Assembly (NCBI GenBank): GCA_020852925.1
Contig: JADYZU010000019.1
Span: 62,001-126,000 of the forward strand
DNA from: Rubellimicrobium sp.
GTDB lineage: Bacteria; Pseudomonadota; Alphaproteobacteria; Rhodobacterales; Rhodobacteraceae
Direction of reading: 5' to 3'
DNA: 64,000 nucleotides
Shown here piece by piece: positions 31,841-41,089 of the stretch. The first letter of the stretch is position 1, and each line of letters starts with the position of its first letter. The translations under genes and the position numbers were made by a program. Below the pieces are notes generated by a model. It saw only the letters and a list, made by a program, of their open reading frames with translations, was not told the origin of the DNA and searched no databases.

Positions 31841-32835
31841 TGGAACTGGTCTGCCCCGCCGGCACCCCGGCGGCGCTGCGCGCCGCGGTCGAGGCGGGGG
31901 CCCATGCGGTCTATTGCGGATTCGCCGATGAAACCAACGCCCGCACCTTTCCGGGGCTGAACTTCTCGCGCCCCGAGATGGCCGAGAGCGTGGCCCATGC
32001 CCATGCCCATGGCGCCAAGGTGCTGGTCGCGATCAACACCTTTCCGCGGGCGGGCGACATGGGCCCCTGGCATCGCGCGGTCGATGATGCCGCCGCGGCC
32101 GGGGCCGATGCGGTGATCCTCGCCGACATGGGGCTTCTGGCCTATGCCGCCGACCGTCAGCCGCAGATGCGCCGCCACCTGTCGGTGCAGGCGGCGGCGG
32201 CCAATGCCGATGCGATCAACTTCTATGCGCAGGAATTCGGGGTCAGGCGCGTGGTCCTGCCCCGCGTCCTGACCGTGGCCGAAATCCAGGCGATCACCCG
32301 CGAGATCGAGGTCGAGACCGAGGTCTTTGTCTTTGGCGGCCTGTGCGTCATGGCCGAGGGGCGCTGTTCGCTGTCGTCCTGGACCACGGGCCTGTCGCCC
32401 AACATGAACGGCGTCTGTTCGCCCGCCAGCCATGTCAGCTACGAGACCACCGCCGCGGGCGGGCAGGAGGCGCGGCTGAACGGCGTCCTCATCCACCGCA
32501 CGCCCAGGGGGGCACCCGCGCCCTATCCGACCATCTGCAAGGGCGCCTTCACCTCGCCCGACGGCAAGGGCGGCAGCCAGACCGGCCATATCTTCGAGGA
32601 TCCGGTCAGCCTTGATGCCACCGTCCTCATCCCGGCACTGAAACGGGCCGGGGTGCGCGCCCTCAAGATCGAGGGGCGGCAGCGGTCGCGCGCCTATGTG
32701 GCGCAAGTGGTGCGCACCTTCCGCGCCGCGGTCGAGGCGGCGGATCGCGGCGCGCCGATGCCGGTCGGCCAACTGGCCAGCCTGACCGAGGGGCAGGCCT
32801 CGACCACCGGCTCCTACGCCAAGATCTGGAGATAG
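31837..32835 (+). CDS. ubiU: Ubiquinone biosynthesis protein UbiU (U32 peptidase family)
   Basis: A 332-residue U32-family protein. It forms a heterodimer with UbiV that hydroxylates the ubiquinone ring without oxygen, using prephenate as the oxygen donor in the known system. The four [4Fe-4S] ligands expected for UbiU are present: Cys170 and Cys177 (GLCVMAEGRCSLSSW), Cys194 (GVCSPASH) and Cys234 (YPTICKGAF). The N-terminus MELVCPAGTPAALRAAVEAG is typical. It is coupled to ubiT and lies four bases before ubiV. Confidence 0.95.
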   Translation: MMELVCPAGTPAALRAAVEAGAHAVYCGFADETNARTFPGLNFSRPEMAESVAHAHAHGAKVLVAINTFPRAGDMGPWHRAVDDAAAAGADAVILADMGLLAYAADRQPQMRRHLSVQAAAANADAINFYAQEFGVRRVVLPRVLTVAEIQAITREIEVETEVFVFGGLCVMAEGRCSLSSWTTGLSPNMNGVCSPASHVSYETTAAGGQEARLNGVLIHRTPRGAPAPYPTICKGAFTSPDGKGGSQTGHIFEDPVSLDATVLIPALKRAGVRALKIEGRQRSRAYVAQVVRTFRAAVEAADRGAPMPVGQLASLTEGQASTTGSYAKIWR

Positions 32836-32839
32836 GGCG

Positions 32840-33748
32840 ATGGATCTGACCATCGGGCCGAATGCCTTTTTCTGGCAGGCCGAGGTGATGCGCGACTTCT
32901 ACCGCAGTCTGGCCGCCACGCCCGCCGCGCGGGTGGTGATCGGGGAATGGGTCTGTTCCAAGCGGCTGCCGTTCTGGCAGGGCGAGATCCCCGATGCCGT
33001 CGCGGCCCGTCAGGCCGCGGGCAAGGAGGTGGCGGTCTCGTCGCTCGCGCTCATCACGCTGCCGCGCGAACGCAAGCAGACGCGCGACCTGTTCGACATG
33101 GGCCTGCCGGTCGAGATCGCCGACCTGTCGGCGCTGCGCCATCTGCCGGCGGGGCATCCGTTCTGGGTGTCGCCGGTGGTGAATGTCTACAACGAGGGCA
33201 CGCTCGACTGGCTGGCCGGCAAGGGCGCGACCCGGATCTGCCTGCCGCCGGAACTGCCGCTGGCATCGGTAGCCACGCTGGCGCGCGCCGGAGCCGCGCG
33301 CGGGGTCGCGGTCGAGGTCTGGGGCCACGGGCGCGCGCCGCTGGCCATTTCCGCGCGCTGCTATCACGCGCGCCTCCATGACCGGCCCAAGGACGCCTGC
33401 CTGTTCGTCTGCGGCGAGGATCCGCATGGCCGCGCGGTCGAGACCCTTGAGGGCGACAGCTTTCTGACCGTGAACGGGGTGCAGACCATGGGCCACGCCG
33501 TCACCACCGTGGCGCGGCAGATCGCGGCGCTGCGCGAGGCGGGGGTGCAGGCGCTGCGCCTGTCACCGCAGCCGGGGAATTTCGCCGCGCTGACCGCGGC
33601 CTATGCCAGGGCTGCCTCCGGCGGGCTGGGTGCGGACGGGTTGCTGGCCGAAATCGCGCGGATCATGCCCGACGACCCGCTGGCCGACGGGTTCCTTGCC
33701 GGCCAGCCCGGGATGCGGCCGGCCGGGGGCATCGCCACGCCGGCATGA
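32840..33748 (+). CDS. ubiV: Ubiquinone biosynthesis protein UbiV (U32 peptidase family)
   Basis: A 302-residue partner of UbiU. The four expected cluster cysteines are Cys39 (IGEWVCSKRLPFW), Cys174 (SARCYHARLH), Cys187 and Cys191 (DACLFVCGEDPHG). It also has VFRPEL-type PVVNVYNEGTLDWLAGKGA and ERKQTRDLFDMGL. It ends the ubiTUV operon and is convergent with the LprI-like gene. With ubiX and ubiD just upstream, five ubiquinone genes are clustered. Confidence 0.94.
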   Translation: MDLTIGPNAFFWQAEVMRDFYRSLAATPAARVVIGEWVCSKRLPFWQGEIPDAVAARQAAGKEVAVSSLALITLPRERKQTRDLFDMGLPVEIADLSALRHLPAGHPFWVSPVVNVYNEGTLDWLAGKGATRICLPPELPLASVATLARAGAARGVAVEVWGHGRAPLAISARCYHARLHDRPKDACLFVCGEDPHGRAVETLEGDSFLTVNGVQTMGHAVTTVARQIAALREAGVQALRLSPQPGNFAALTAAYARAASGGLGADGLLAEIARIMPDDPLADGFLAGQPGMRPAGGIATPA

Positions 33749-33775
33749 GATCGAGGGGCATGGGCGCGGCGGCGG

Positions 33776-34462
33776 TCAGGCCCCGCCGCAGAAATGTTGC
33801 GCGTCGGGCAGGGTCCAGCGCTGGCCGGTCGCCAGGTTGGTGGTGGCATAGACCCGGCCGCGGTCATCGCCCGGCGGACAGCCCTGCGGGATGCTGACCA
33901 GGCAGATCTGCACCGGATCGCCGATGGCCGAGCCGATGATCCCCGCCTCGCGGTCATAGGACACCTGATACCCGCCATTCGCATAGCGCACCGCCGTGCC
34001 GCTGAGGAAACCCGCGTCCCCGTCAAGGCGCGGCACCATCCAGGCGATGGTGGAGCGCGCGCAATCCCCGATCCGCACCGGAAGCGGATCGCCCGTTAAA
34101 TCCTGCCGCGCGGGCAGGAACACCTCGACGCCCAGGCGGGCATAGCTGGACAGGGCGCCCAGATAGACCGCCTCGATGCAGGCGCCATCGGCGCCGCAGA
34201 CCCCGCGCGCCACCAGCGTGGGACGCGCAACGGCAAGGGCCTGCGCCCGGCCCAGTAGGCCGGTCGCGATGCGGAACGCCTCGTTGTAGGACCGGTCGAG
34301 CGCCGACAGATACGGATCGGCGCAGACCGCGCGTTCGTCGACACTCCGGGCGCGGGTGCAGTCGAAGCCCGCCCCCTGAGCCTGCGCCGGCGCGGACCAG
34401 AGCGCGGCCAGCGCCCAGAACAGCGCGGCCACGATCGCGGCGATGGAATGCGGATGCGTCAT
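33776..34462 (-). CDS. Secreted LprI-like (DUF1311-type) protein
   Basis: A 228-residue exported protein with a signal peptide (hydrophobic AAIVAALFWALAALWSAPAQA, cut near AQA). The first mature domain has the LprI pattern FDCTRARSVDERAVCADPYL and SALDRSYNEAFR, with conserved cysteines. Some members of this family inhibit lysozyme. The second half (GDCARSTIAWMVPRLDGD to QICLVSIPQGCPPGDD) contains more cysteines and is not recognised. It is a stand-alone gene. The 175-base gap upstream holds a terminator-like hairpin for the opp operon. Confidence 0.8.
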   Translation of the reverse strand: MTHPHSIAAIVAALFWALAALWSAPAQAQGAGFDCTRARSVDERAVCADPYLSALDRSYNEAFRIATGLLGRAQALAVARPTLVARGVCGADGACIEAVYLGALSSYARLGVEVFLPARQDLTGDPLPVRIGDCARSTIAWMVPRLDGDAGFLSGTAVRYANGGYQVSYDREAGIIGSAIGDPVQICLVSIPQGCPPGDDRGRVYATTNLATGQRWTLPDAQHFCGGA

Positions 34463-34592
34463 GGTGGGCCCCCGGAAAATGGCGTCATGCGAAAGGGTCA
34501 GGCAATCGCGCGGCCCGCATGGAACCGGACCGCATGCGCCAGTCTAGCACGCGCGCACTTCCGGGCAACGCCACCTCAGGCAGGTGTGATGA

Positions 34593-34621
34593 GGGCGGGC
34601 GGGCGCAAGGCCCCCCCGCCC
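34593..34621 (-). terminator. Possible terminator after oppA
   Basis: GGGCGGG (34593-34599) and CCCGCCC (34615-34621) can pair around a GC-rich loop, 17 bases past the oppA stop. No U-run follows. It marks the likely end of the opp operon. Confidence 0.4.
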
Positions 34622-34637
34622 GGATCGCAGGGCGCGG

Positions 34638-36212
34638 TCAGTCCACGAAATGCGCGTCGCGGAAATAGGGCACGTTCAGCGGCGAGCGCCAGAACCCTTC
34701 GACCGTGGGCGACATCATCATGTAGGCATAGCGGTGATACATCGGCAGGATGATGTGGTCGTTCATCAGGATCGCCTCGGCCGCGCGCATGTCGGCCAGC
34801 GATTGCGCCTCGTCCGCGGTGGACTTGGCCGCGGCGATCGCGGCGTCGTAGTCGGCATTGTGCCACCCGGCCAGATTGTTGGGGCTGTCCGACAGGAAGA
34901 TGTCGAGGAAGGTCATCGGATGCGGATAATCCGCGCCCCAGCCCATCTGCGCGATCTGGTATTCGATCTTCTGCACCTCGGGATAGTAGACCTGCCATTC
35001 CGACACGTCGATCTCCACGTCGATGTTCAGGTTCTCCTTCCACTGCTGCTGGATCGCCTCGAGGAGGCGTTCCACCGGCGGCGAGGAATAGGTCATGAAC
35101 ACCGTGTGCGGGAACCCTTCGCCGCCCGGATAGCCCGCCTCGGCCAGAAGGGCCTGCGCTGCCTCGGGCTGGGCGTTCGGGGCAAGGCCGAAGGTGCCGG
35201 TGCCGTCCCGGAAATCCTCGCCCGCGACACTCATCCCGTAGGGGACAAGGCCAAGGGCCGGCTTGTCGGCCGACTGCATGACAAAGTCGATGATCTCCTG
35301 CCGGTCGATCGCCATCGACAGCGCCTGGCGCACGCGCAGGTCATCGACGGGCGCCGCGGCGGGGTTGAAGAAGGCATAGGTCGTGCCCAGCGACGGCACC
35401 ACCATGAACGCATCGGACGAGGCCATGAGGCGCGGGATCTCGGCGGGGGGGACCGCCTCGATCCCCTGCACCTCGCCGGCCTCGAAGGCGGCAAGGGCGG
35501 TGGACTGTTCCGGGATCAGCCGGAAGGTGAGCGAATCGAGCGAGACCGCGTCGGCGTCGTAATATTCGGGGTTCTTCTCGAACACGACCGATTCGCCGAA
35601 GTTGAAGGCGGTGACGCGGAACGGCCCGTTGCCGATGAAGGTGGCGGGGTTGCGGGTCCAGCCCTCGGGATCGGCCTCGACCACGTCCTGACGGACGGGG
35701 AAGAAGTTGGTGTAGGTCAGCATCTGCATCATGTAGGGGACGCGGTTGACCAGGGTGAAGGTGAAGGTCCGGTCATCGGGCGCGGAAATGGCGACCTCGC
35801 CCTGCCCGCCGTTGTTGTAATGGTCCTCGGCCCCCGCGATGAGGAAGAACATCGCCGGGTTCATCGCCCCCGCCGCCGGATCGAGCACGCGCATCCAGGC
35901 ATAGACGAAATCCTGCGCCGTCACCGCCTGCCCGTCCGACCATTTCGCGTCGCGCAGGTGGAAGGTGTAGGTCAGGCCGTCCTCGCTGATCTCCCAGCTC
36001 TCGGCCATGTTGGGGATGAGCGTGCCATCGGCGGCAAAGCCCACCAGCCCCTCGAAGGTGTTGCCGATGATCGGCGCGGCAAAGGTTTCCGAGGTGAGGC
36101 CGGGGTCATAGGTCGCGGATTCGTTGTTCACCACATAGGTGAGGCTGCCCCCCGCAAGCGCGGTGGTGCCAAGACACATCGCAAGCGCGAGTGCGGTAAT
36201 GATCTTAGGCAT
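34638..36212 (-). CDS. oppA: Oligopeptide ABC transporter substrate-binding protein (OppA-like)
   Basis: A 524-residue periplasmic binding protein of family SBP_bac_5. The signal peptide is [20 protein letters not shown]. Family motifs include [57 protein letters not shown] and [15 protein letters not shown]. The C-terminal [20 protein letters not shown] with [14 protein letters not shown] is like OppA of peptide importers. AAGGAGG precedes the ATG. It is the last gene of a oppBCDF-oppA operon and overlaps oppF by 8 bases. Peptide length and class specificity are not readable. Confidence 0.9.
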   Translation of the reverse strand: MPKIITALALAMCLGTTALAGGSLTYVVNNESATYDPGLTSETFAAPIIGNTFEGLVGFAADGTLIPNMAESWEISEDGLTYTFHLRDAKWSDGQAVTAQDFVYAWMRVLDPAAGAMNPAMFFLIAGAEDHYNNGGQGEVAISAPDDRTFTFTLVNRVPYMMQMLTYTNFFPVRQDVVEADPEGWTRNPATFIGNGPFRVTAFNFGESVVFEKNPEYYDADAVSLDSLTFRLIPEQSTALAAFEAGEVQGIEAVPPAEIPRLMASSDAFMVVPSLGTTYAFFNPAAAPVDDLRVRQALSMAIDRQEIIDFVMQSADKPALGLVPYGMSVAGEDFRDGTGTFGLAPNAQPEAAQALLAEAGYPGGEGFPHTVFMTYSSPPVERLLEAIQQQWKENLNIDVEIDVSEWQVYYPEVQKIEYQIAQMGWGADYPHPMTFLDIFLSDSPNNLAGWHNADYDAAIAAAKSTADEAQSLADMRAAEAILMNDHIILPMYHRYAYMMMSPTVEGFWRSPLNVPYFRDAHFVD

Positions 36213-37224
36213 GTTGGTCCTCCTTGCTGAAATCATGTCCCCAGGCCGGGACATCGACATGATGGCAGGCGGCCATGTGACCGCCGCCAAGATCGCGGAA
36301 TGCCGGATCGACCCGCGCGCAGATGCCGCTGGCCAGCGGGCAGCGGGTGCGGAAACGGCAGCCTGACGGGATGGCCAGCGGGCTTGGCACCTCGTCGGTC
36401 GCGGGCGTCCTGTCGCGCCGTTCGGCAGGATCGGGCACCGGAATCGCCGACAGCAGCAGCCGCGTATAGGGATGGCGCGGCCGGTCATAGAGTTCCGCCG
36501 CCGGCGCCAGTTCCACGATCCGGCCCAGATACATGACGCCGATGCGCGTGGCGATGTGGCGCACCATCGACAGGTCATGGGTGATGAACAGGTAGGTCAG
36601 GCCCAGTTCGGCCTGCAAGTCCTCGAGCATGTTCACGACCTGCGCCTGGATCGAGACATCGAGCGCCGAGATCGGCTCGTCGCAGATGACCAGATCGGGG
36701 TTCAGGGCGATGGCGCGGGCAATGCCGATCCGCTGGCGCTGGCCGCCGGAAAATTCGTGCGGATAGCGGTGGGCATGGGCGGCCGACAGCCCGACCCGGG
36801 CCAGCAGTTCGTGCACCCGGGCGCTGCGCTCCCCGCGCGTGCCGATCCGCTGGATCTCGAGCGGCTCTGCGATCAGGTCATGCACCGTCATCCGCCCGTC
36901 GAGCGAGGCGACCGGATCCTGAAAGATCATCTGGATGCGGCGGCGGAACGGGGCAAGCGCGGCTTCGTCCAGCGGGGCGATGTCGGTTCCCTCGAACACG
37001 ATCCGCCCCGATGTCGGCGCATGAAGCCGGATGAGGGCGCGCGCGAGGGTGGACTTGCCGCAGCCGGATTCGCCCACAAGGCCCAGCGTCTCGCCGCGAT
37101 GGATGGCAAAGCTCACCCCGTCCACCGCGCGCAGCACCGCCGGCCGCCGGAACAGGCCGCCGCCCACCGGGAAATGCATCGACAGGTTCTCGACCCGGAC
37201 CAGGGGATCGGGCGGCGGGGTCAT
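36205..37224 (-). CDS. oppF: Oligopeptide ABC transporter ATP-binding protein (OppF-like)
   Basis: A 339-residue ABC ATPase. Walker A is [18 protein letters not shown], with the Q-loop [15 protein letters not shown], signature [14 protein letters not shown], Walker [17 protein letters not shown] and the His switch [13 protein letters not shown]. The C-terminal oligopeptide/dipeptide extension has [14 protein letters not shown], whose cysteines may bind an Fe-S cluster as in other Opp/Dpp ATPases. It overlaps oppD by four bases and oppA by eight. Confidence 0.92.
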   Translation of the reverse strand: MTPPPDPLVRVENLSMHFPVGGGLFRRPAVLRAVDGVSFAIHRGETLGLVGESGCGKSTLARALIRLHAPTSGRIVFEGTDIAPLDEAALAPFRRRIQMIFQDPVASLDGRMTVHDLIAEPLEIQRIGTRGERSARVHELLARVGLSAAHAHRYPHEFSGGQRQRIGIARAIALNPDLVICDEPISALDVSIQAQVVNMLEDLQAELGLTYLFITHDLSMVRHIATRIGVMYLGRIVELAPAAELYDRPRHPYTRLLLSAIPVPDPAERRDRTPATDEVPSPLAIPSGCRFRTRCPLASGICARVDPAFRDLGGGHMAACHHVDVPAWGHDFSKEDQHA

Positions 37225-38240
37225 GGCGCCTCCGCGTTGAAGGGGGGCGCGGGCGGCGCCGCGGGGTCCATGAGCCAGCAGCGCGCAGCCCGTCCTTCGC
37301 CCGGAAGGGGGCCACCCGTGAACAGGGGCGGCAGGTCGGTGGCACACAGGCGCCGCGCCTCGGGGCAGCGCGGGGCAAAGGGGCAGCCGGGCGGCGGCGC
37401 GGCCATGTCGGGGGGCGATCCGGGAATCGGCCGCAGCCGCCCCCGCCCGAGCCTGCGCGGATCGGGAATCGAATCCATGAGCCCGCGCGTGTAGGGATGG
37501 CGCGGACGGGCAAAGATCCCGGCGACCGGCGCCTCTTCCATCACCATGCCGCCATACATGACCATCACCCGGTCGGCGGTTTCCGCGATCACGCCCAGAT
37601 CGTGGGTGATGAGGATCACCGCCATGTTCATGCGGCCCTGCAATTCGCGGATGAGGGCAAGGATCTGACGCTGGATCGTCACGTCAAGCGCGGTCGTGGG
37701 TTCGTCCGCGATCAGCAGCCGCGGTTCGCAGGCAAGGGCCATGGCGATCATCGCCCGCTGGCGCATGCCGCCGGAAAATTCGTGCGGCCAGGCGTCCAGA
37801 CGTTCCTCGGGCGAAGGGATGCGCACCATCTCGAACAGTTCGCGCGCGCGCGCCCGCGCCTTTGCCCGCGACACCGGGCGGTGGCGCAGGATCACCTCGA
37901 TCACCTGATCGCCCACGGTCATGGTCGGGTTGAGCGAGGACATCGGATCCTGGAAGATCACCCCGATCTCGTTGCCGCGGATCCCGGCCAGCGCGGATTC
38001 GGGCAGTTGCGCCAGGTCGCGCCCGCCGAACATGACCGTCCCGCCCTCGACCCGGCCCGTCCTTTTGAGCAGGCGCAGCACCGACATGCAGGTGACCGAC
38101 TTGCCGGAACCGGATTCGCCCACGATGCCCAGCACCTCGCCGGGGCACACATGCAGATCGACCCCGCGCACCGCCTGCACCCGCCCGCGCGCGGTGTGAA
38201 AGCTGGTCCTGAGACCCCGCACCTCGAGCAGCGCGCTCAT
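37221..38240 (-). CDS. oppD: Oligopeptide ABC transporter ATP-binding protein (OppD-like)
   Basis: A 339-residue partner ATPase of OppF. It has [20 protein letters not shown] (Walker A), [55 protein letters not shown] and [20 protein letters not shown]. The C-terminal domain contains [14 protein letters not shown]. The SK-S versus CGKS difference from OppF and the [12 protein letters not shown] block are typical of the D subunit. It overlaps both neighbours by four bases. Confidence 0.92.
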   Translation of the reverse strand: MSALLEVRGLRTSFHTARGRVQAVRGVDLHVCPGEVLGIVGESGSGKSVTCMSVLRLLKRTGRVEGGTVMFGGRDLAQLPESALAGIRGNEIGVIFQDPMSSLNPTMTVGDQVIEVILRHRPVSRAKARARARELFEMVRIPSPEERLDAWPHEFSGGMRQRAMIAMALACEPRLLIADEPTTALDVTIQRQILALIRELQGRMNMAVILITHDLGVIAETADRVMVMYGGMVMEEAPVAGIFARPRHPYTRGLMDSIPDPRRLGRGRLRPIPGSPPDMAAPPPGCPFAPRCPEARRLCATDLPPLFTGGPLPGEGRAARCWLMDPAAPPAPPFNAEAP

Positions 38241-39394
38241 TGCCGCAACCTCGGGTCAAGCGCGTCGCGCAGCCCGTCGCCCAGGAAATTGAAGGCGAAC
38301 ATGGTCAGGCTGATCGCGGCGGCGGGAAAGAACAACTGGTGCGGATAGGTGCGCAGGGTCTCGACCGCGCTTGAGGTGAGGGTGCCCCAGGACGCCTCGG
38401 GCGGGCGCACGCCAAGGCCGATGAAGGACATGAAGCTTTCGATGAAGATGGCCGAGGGAATGAGCATGGTCGCGGTGACAAGGATCGGGCCCACGGTATT
38501 GGGCAGCAGGTGGCGCAGCATGATGCGCCCGGTCGAGGCCCCCATGGTGCGCGCCGCCGCGACATAATCAAGCGACTTGAGCGTGAGGATCTGCCCGCGC
38601 ACGATCCGCGCCATGTCCACCCAGAACACGGTGCCCAGCGCAAGGATCACCGAGACAAGCCCCGAGGACAGCACCACCATGATGAGGATGACATAGAGCG
38701 TGAGCGGAATCGTGGCGATGATCTCGACGATGCGCATCATCACCAGATCGGCCCGCCCGCCCAGATAGCCGGCCAGTCCGCCCCAGGTGACGCCGATGAC
38801 GAAATTCACCAGCACCGCGACAAAGGCCACGGTGAGCGAGATGCGCGCCCCCATGAACTGACGCACCAGCACGTCGCGGCCCAGCTGGTCGGTGCCGAAC
38901 GGGTAGGTGCGGTTCCAGACGCGGCCCGCCTGCGCCGCCGGTTCGCCGTCAACGCTCAGGACCGGCCCGCGCGAGGGGCGCGAGTAGTCAAGCGTGACCT
39001 CGTGCCCGTCCATCTGCCAGACGGTGCGGCGGTTCACCATGTCGCGTTCGCCCCCGGCGACGACGCCAAGAACGCGGCCTTCGCCGTCCACCTCGTAAAG
39101 GCCGAAATTCCCGGTGTTCACATGGACAAGGCGCCCCTCGCCCACCCGATGCAGCGTGAAGACCGGCGGCAGGTTCGCCAGTTGCAGGTTCTGCGTGCGG
39201 TAGGAATGGGGCGACAGCATCGGCCCGAACACCGCCGCCAGGATCAGCAGGGCGATGAACACGAGGCTGCCCATCGCCACGCGATTGCGGCCAAGGCGCG
39301 CGCGCACGTCCTGCCAGTAGCTGCGCACCGGGGCGGCGATCACCTCGGCCGCGGCGGCATCGGGCGGCAGACGGTCCCAGCGGGGGTCGCTCAT
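38237..39394 (-). CDS. oppC: Oligopeptide ABC transporter permease (OppC-like)
   Basis: A 385-residue inner-membrane permease. An N-terminal helix (VAMGSLVFIALLILAAVFGP) is followed by a long periplasmic insert (about residues 60-160) and then the BPD_transp_1 core. The core has GTDQLGRDVLVRQFMGARIS and the EAA loop region AARTMGASTGRIMLRHLLPN. The large insert, with NTGNFGLYEVDGEGRVLG, is longer than in standard DppC and resembles OppC types. It overlaps oppB and oppD by four bases. Confidence 0.9.
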   Translation of the reverse strand: MSDPRWDRLPPDAAAAEVIAAPVRSYWQDVRARLGRNRVAMGSLVFIALLILAAVFGPMLSPHSYRTQNLQLANLPPVFTLHRVGEGRLVHVNTGNFGLYEVDGEGRVLGVVAGGERDMVNRRTVWQMDGHEVTLDYSRPSRGPVLSVDGEPAAQAGRVWNRTYPFGTDQLGRDVLVRQFMGARISLTVAFVAVLVNFVIGVTWGGLAGYLGGRADLVMMRIVEIIATIPLTLYVILIMVVLSSGLVSVILALGTVFWVDMARIVRGQILTLKSLDYVAAARTMGASTGRIMLRHLLPNTVGPILVTATMLIPSAIFIESFMSFIGLGVRPPEASWGTLTSSAVETLRTYPHQLFFPAAAISLTMFAFNFLGDGLRDALDPRLRQ

Positions 39395-40344
39395 GCCTGC
39401 CTCCGGTAGTCGATGCGCGGATCCAGCCAGACATAGAGCAGGTCGACCACGAAGATCATCAGCATGAGAAAGGCGGCATAGAAGATCGTGATGCCCATGA
39501 TCGCGGTGTAATCGCGGTTGGTGATCGACAGCACGAAATGCCGCCCGATCCCCGGCAGGGCGAAGATCTGTTCGATCACGAAGGATCCGGTCAGCAGATT
39601 GGCGATCACCGGCCCCATCACCGTCACCACCGGGATGAGCGAGTTGCGCAGCCCGTGCCGGACAAGGATGCGCCCGCGCGACAGGCCCTTGGCGCGCGCG
39701 GTGGTGATGTAGTCCTGATCGAGGGTCTCGAGCAGGCTTGACCGGGTGAGCCGCGCGATGAACGACAGCCAGAACCCCGACAGCGCGAAGACCGGCAGGA
39801 AATAGCCGCGCCAGTCGTCAAGGCCGAAGGTCGGCACCCAGCCAAGCCGCAGCGCGAACAGATAGAGCGCCACCGTCGCGACGATATAGGACGGGATCGC
39901 CGCCCCCATCGTGGCCAGCGCCATCACCGCGGTGTCGGGCCAGCGGTTGCGGTTGAGCGCGGCCGTCACCCCCAGCGGCACGCCCAGCGCCACGACGCAG
40001 ATCACCGCGAACAGGCCGACCCGGGCCGTCACCGGCAGGCCGTCCGCGATCATCTGGTTCACGCTGACGCCGGGGTATTTGAACGAGGGTCCAAGGTCGA
40101 AACTGGCGACATTGACCAGGTAGCGCAGGTATTGCCGCCAGACCGGCAGGTCGAGGCCGAACTTGGCGTCGATCGCCTCGCGGATCTGGGGCTCGACCAT
40201 CTTTTCCGACACGAACGGCCCGCCCGGCACCGCATGCATGAGAAAGAAGGTCAGCGTGACGATCGCCCAGAGCGTCACCAGCATGAGGACAAGGCGCTGT
40301 GCCACATAGGCAAGCGGGATGCGGGCCAGCGCGCTAGCGGCCAT
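39391..40344 (-). CDS. oppB: Oligopeptide ABC transporter permease (OppB-like)
   Basis: A 317-residue permease with six helices. The N-terminus YVAQRLVLMLVTLWAIVTLT FFLMHAVPGGPF is typical of OppB/DppB. The EAA loop is DYITTARAKGLSRGRILVRH with GLRNSLIPVVTVMG, and the C-terminus ends DLLYVWLDPRIDYR. ATG at 40344 follows GGAGGG; the GTG two codons upstream is less likely. It overlaps the XRE-cupin regulator by 11 bases, so regulator and transporter are cotranscribed. Confidence 0.92.
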   Translation of the reverse strand: MAASALARIPLAYVAQRLVLMLVTLWAIVTLTFFLMHAVPGGPFVSEKMVEPQIREAIDAKFGLDLPVWRQYLRYLVNVASFDLGPSFKYPGVSVNQMIADGLPVTARVGLFAVICVVALGVPLGVTAALNRNRWPDTAVMALATMGAAIPSYIVATVALYLFALRLGWVPTFGLDDWRGYFLPVFALSGFWLSFIARLTRSSLLETLDQDYITTARAKGLSRGRILVRHGLRNSLIPVVTVMGPVIANLLTGSFVIEQIFALPGIGRHFVLSITNRDYTAIMGITIFYAAFLMLMIFVVDLLYVWLDPRIDYRRQA

Positions 40345-40939
40345 GTCCACCCTCCCTCAGCCGCAGCACCGGCGAAGGCCCAAGCCAGAAGAGGACTGAC
40401 GGACCCTCGGCACGGTTCAGGGCCTGATGCTCCATGTCCGAGCGGAAATGCAGCGTGTCGCCGGGATCGAGCAGATACGCCCGCCCGTCGATGCGGAACT
40501 CCACCCGGCCCGACAGCAGCCGCACGAATTCCTCGCCCTCGTGGCGGTCGATCTCGCCCACGAAACCGGGGGGCAGCGTGATGTCGAAGGCGGAAAACGT
40601 CGCCCCCGGAAATTCGCCGTGCAGGCGCTGATAGGTCATGCCGCCGGGGTTGACCCAGGTGGTCTCGCGCAGGGCGGCGCGGTTCAGGATGCCCGATCGG
40701 TGCGGCACCGGCATGAACCGGTCGATCCCGGCCCCGAGGGCATGGGCGATCCGCGTCAGCGCGCCCAGCGAGGGCGTGGCAAGGTCGCGCTCTACCTGGC
40801 TGAGATAGCCGACCGACAGGCCGGTCAGATCGCCCAGCGCGGTCAGCGTCATGTCGCGGCCCCGGCGCAGGGCGCGGATGATCGGCCCGACCCTGGGTTG
40901 CGCCGGCGTGCCCGCCTTCTCGACCCGCTGCTCCGCCAT
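40334..40939 (-). CDS. XRE-family regulator with C-terminal cupin domain
   Basis: A 201-residue transcription factor. Residues 17-75 form the helix-turn-helix (IRALRRGRDMTLTALGDLTG, LSVGYLSQVERDLATPSLGA). Residues 100-185 form a cupin sensor domain (FPGATFSAFDITLPPGFVGE, HEGEEFVRLLSGRVEFRIDG, LDPGDTLHFRSDMEHQALN). Such regulators often sense amino acids, polyamines or related ligands. It is the first gene of the opp operon and overlaps oppB, so it probably controls peptide uptake and itself. A palindrome 85 bases upstream is a candidate operator. Confidence 0.9.
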   Translation of the reverse strand: MAEQRVEKAGTPAQPRVGPIIRALRRGRDMTLTALGDLTGLSVGYLSQVERDLATPSLGALTRIAHALGAGIDRFMPVPHRSGILNRAALRETTWVNPGGMTYQRLHGEFPGATFSAFDITLPPGFVGEIDRHEGEEFVRLLSGRVEFRIDGRAYLLDPGDTLHFRSDMEHQALNRAEGPSVLFWLGPSPVLRLREGGHGR

Positions 40940-41023
40940 CCGCCCCGCCCCGCCCCCGAACGGGCCGGTCGCATGCGGCCCACGACGCGCGGGCCTGCCA
41001 CGCGCGCGCCCCCGGACTGTGCA

Positions 41024-41037
41024 CTAAAAAATTTTAG
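41024..41037. promoter_or_regulatory. AT-rich palindrome upstream of the XRE-cupin/opp operon
   Basis: CTAAAA-AA-TTTTAG is a perfect 6+2+6 inverted repeat in otherwise GC-rich DNA, flanked by TGCA on the left and ATGCA on the right. It lies 85 bases before the regulator's start codon in the 150-base gap after the beta-galactosidase gene. It is the most likely operator for the XRE-cupin protein. Confidence 0.5.
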
Positions 41038-41089
41038 ATGCAAGCAAGGAGTTGAGGCGACCCCCGCAGGTCCGCCCCGAAGCGGGATC

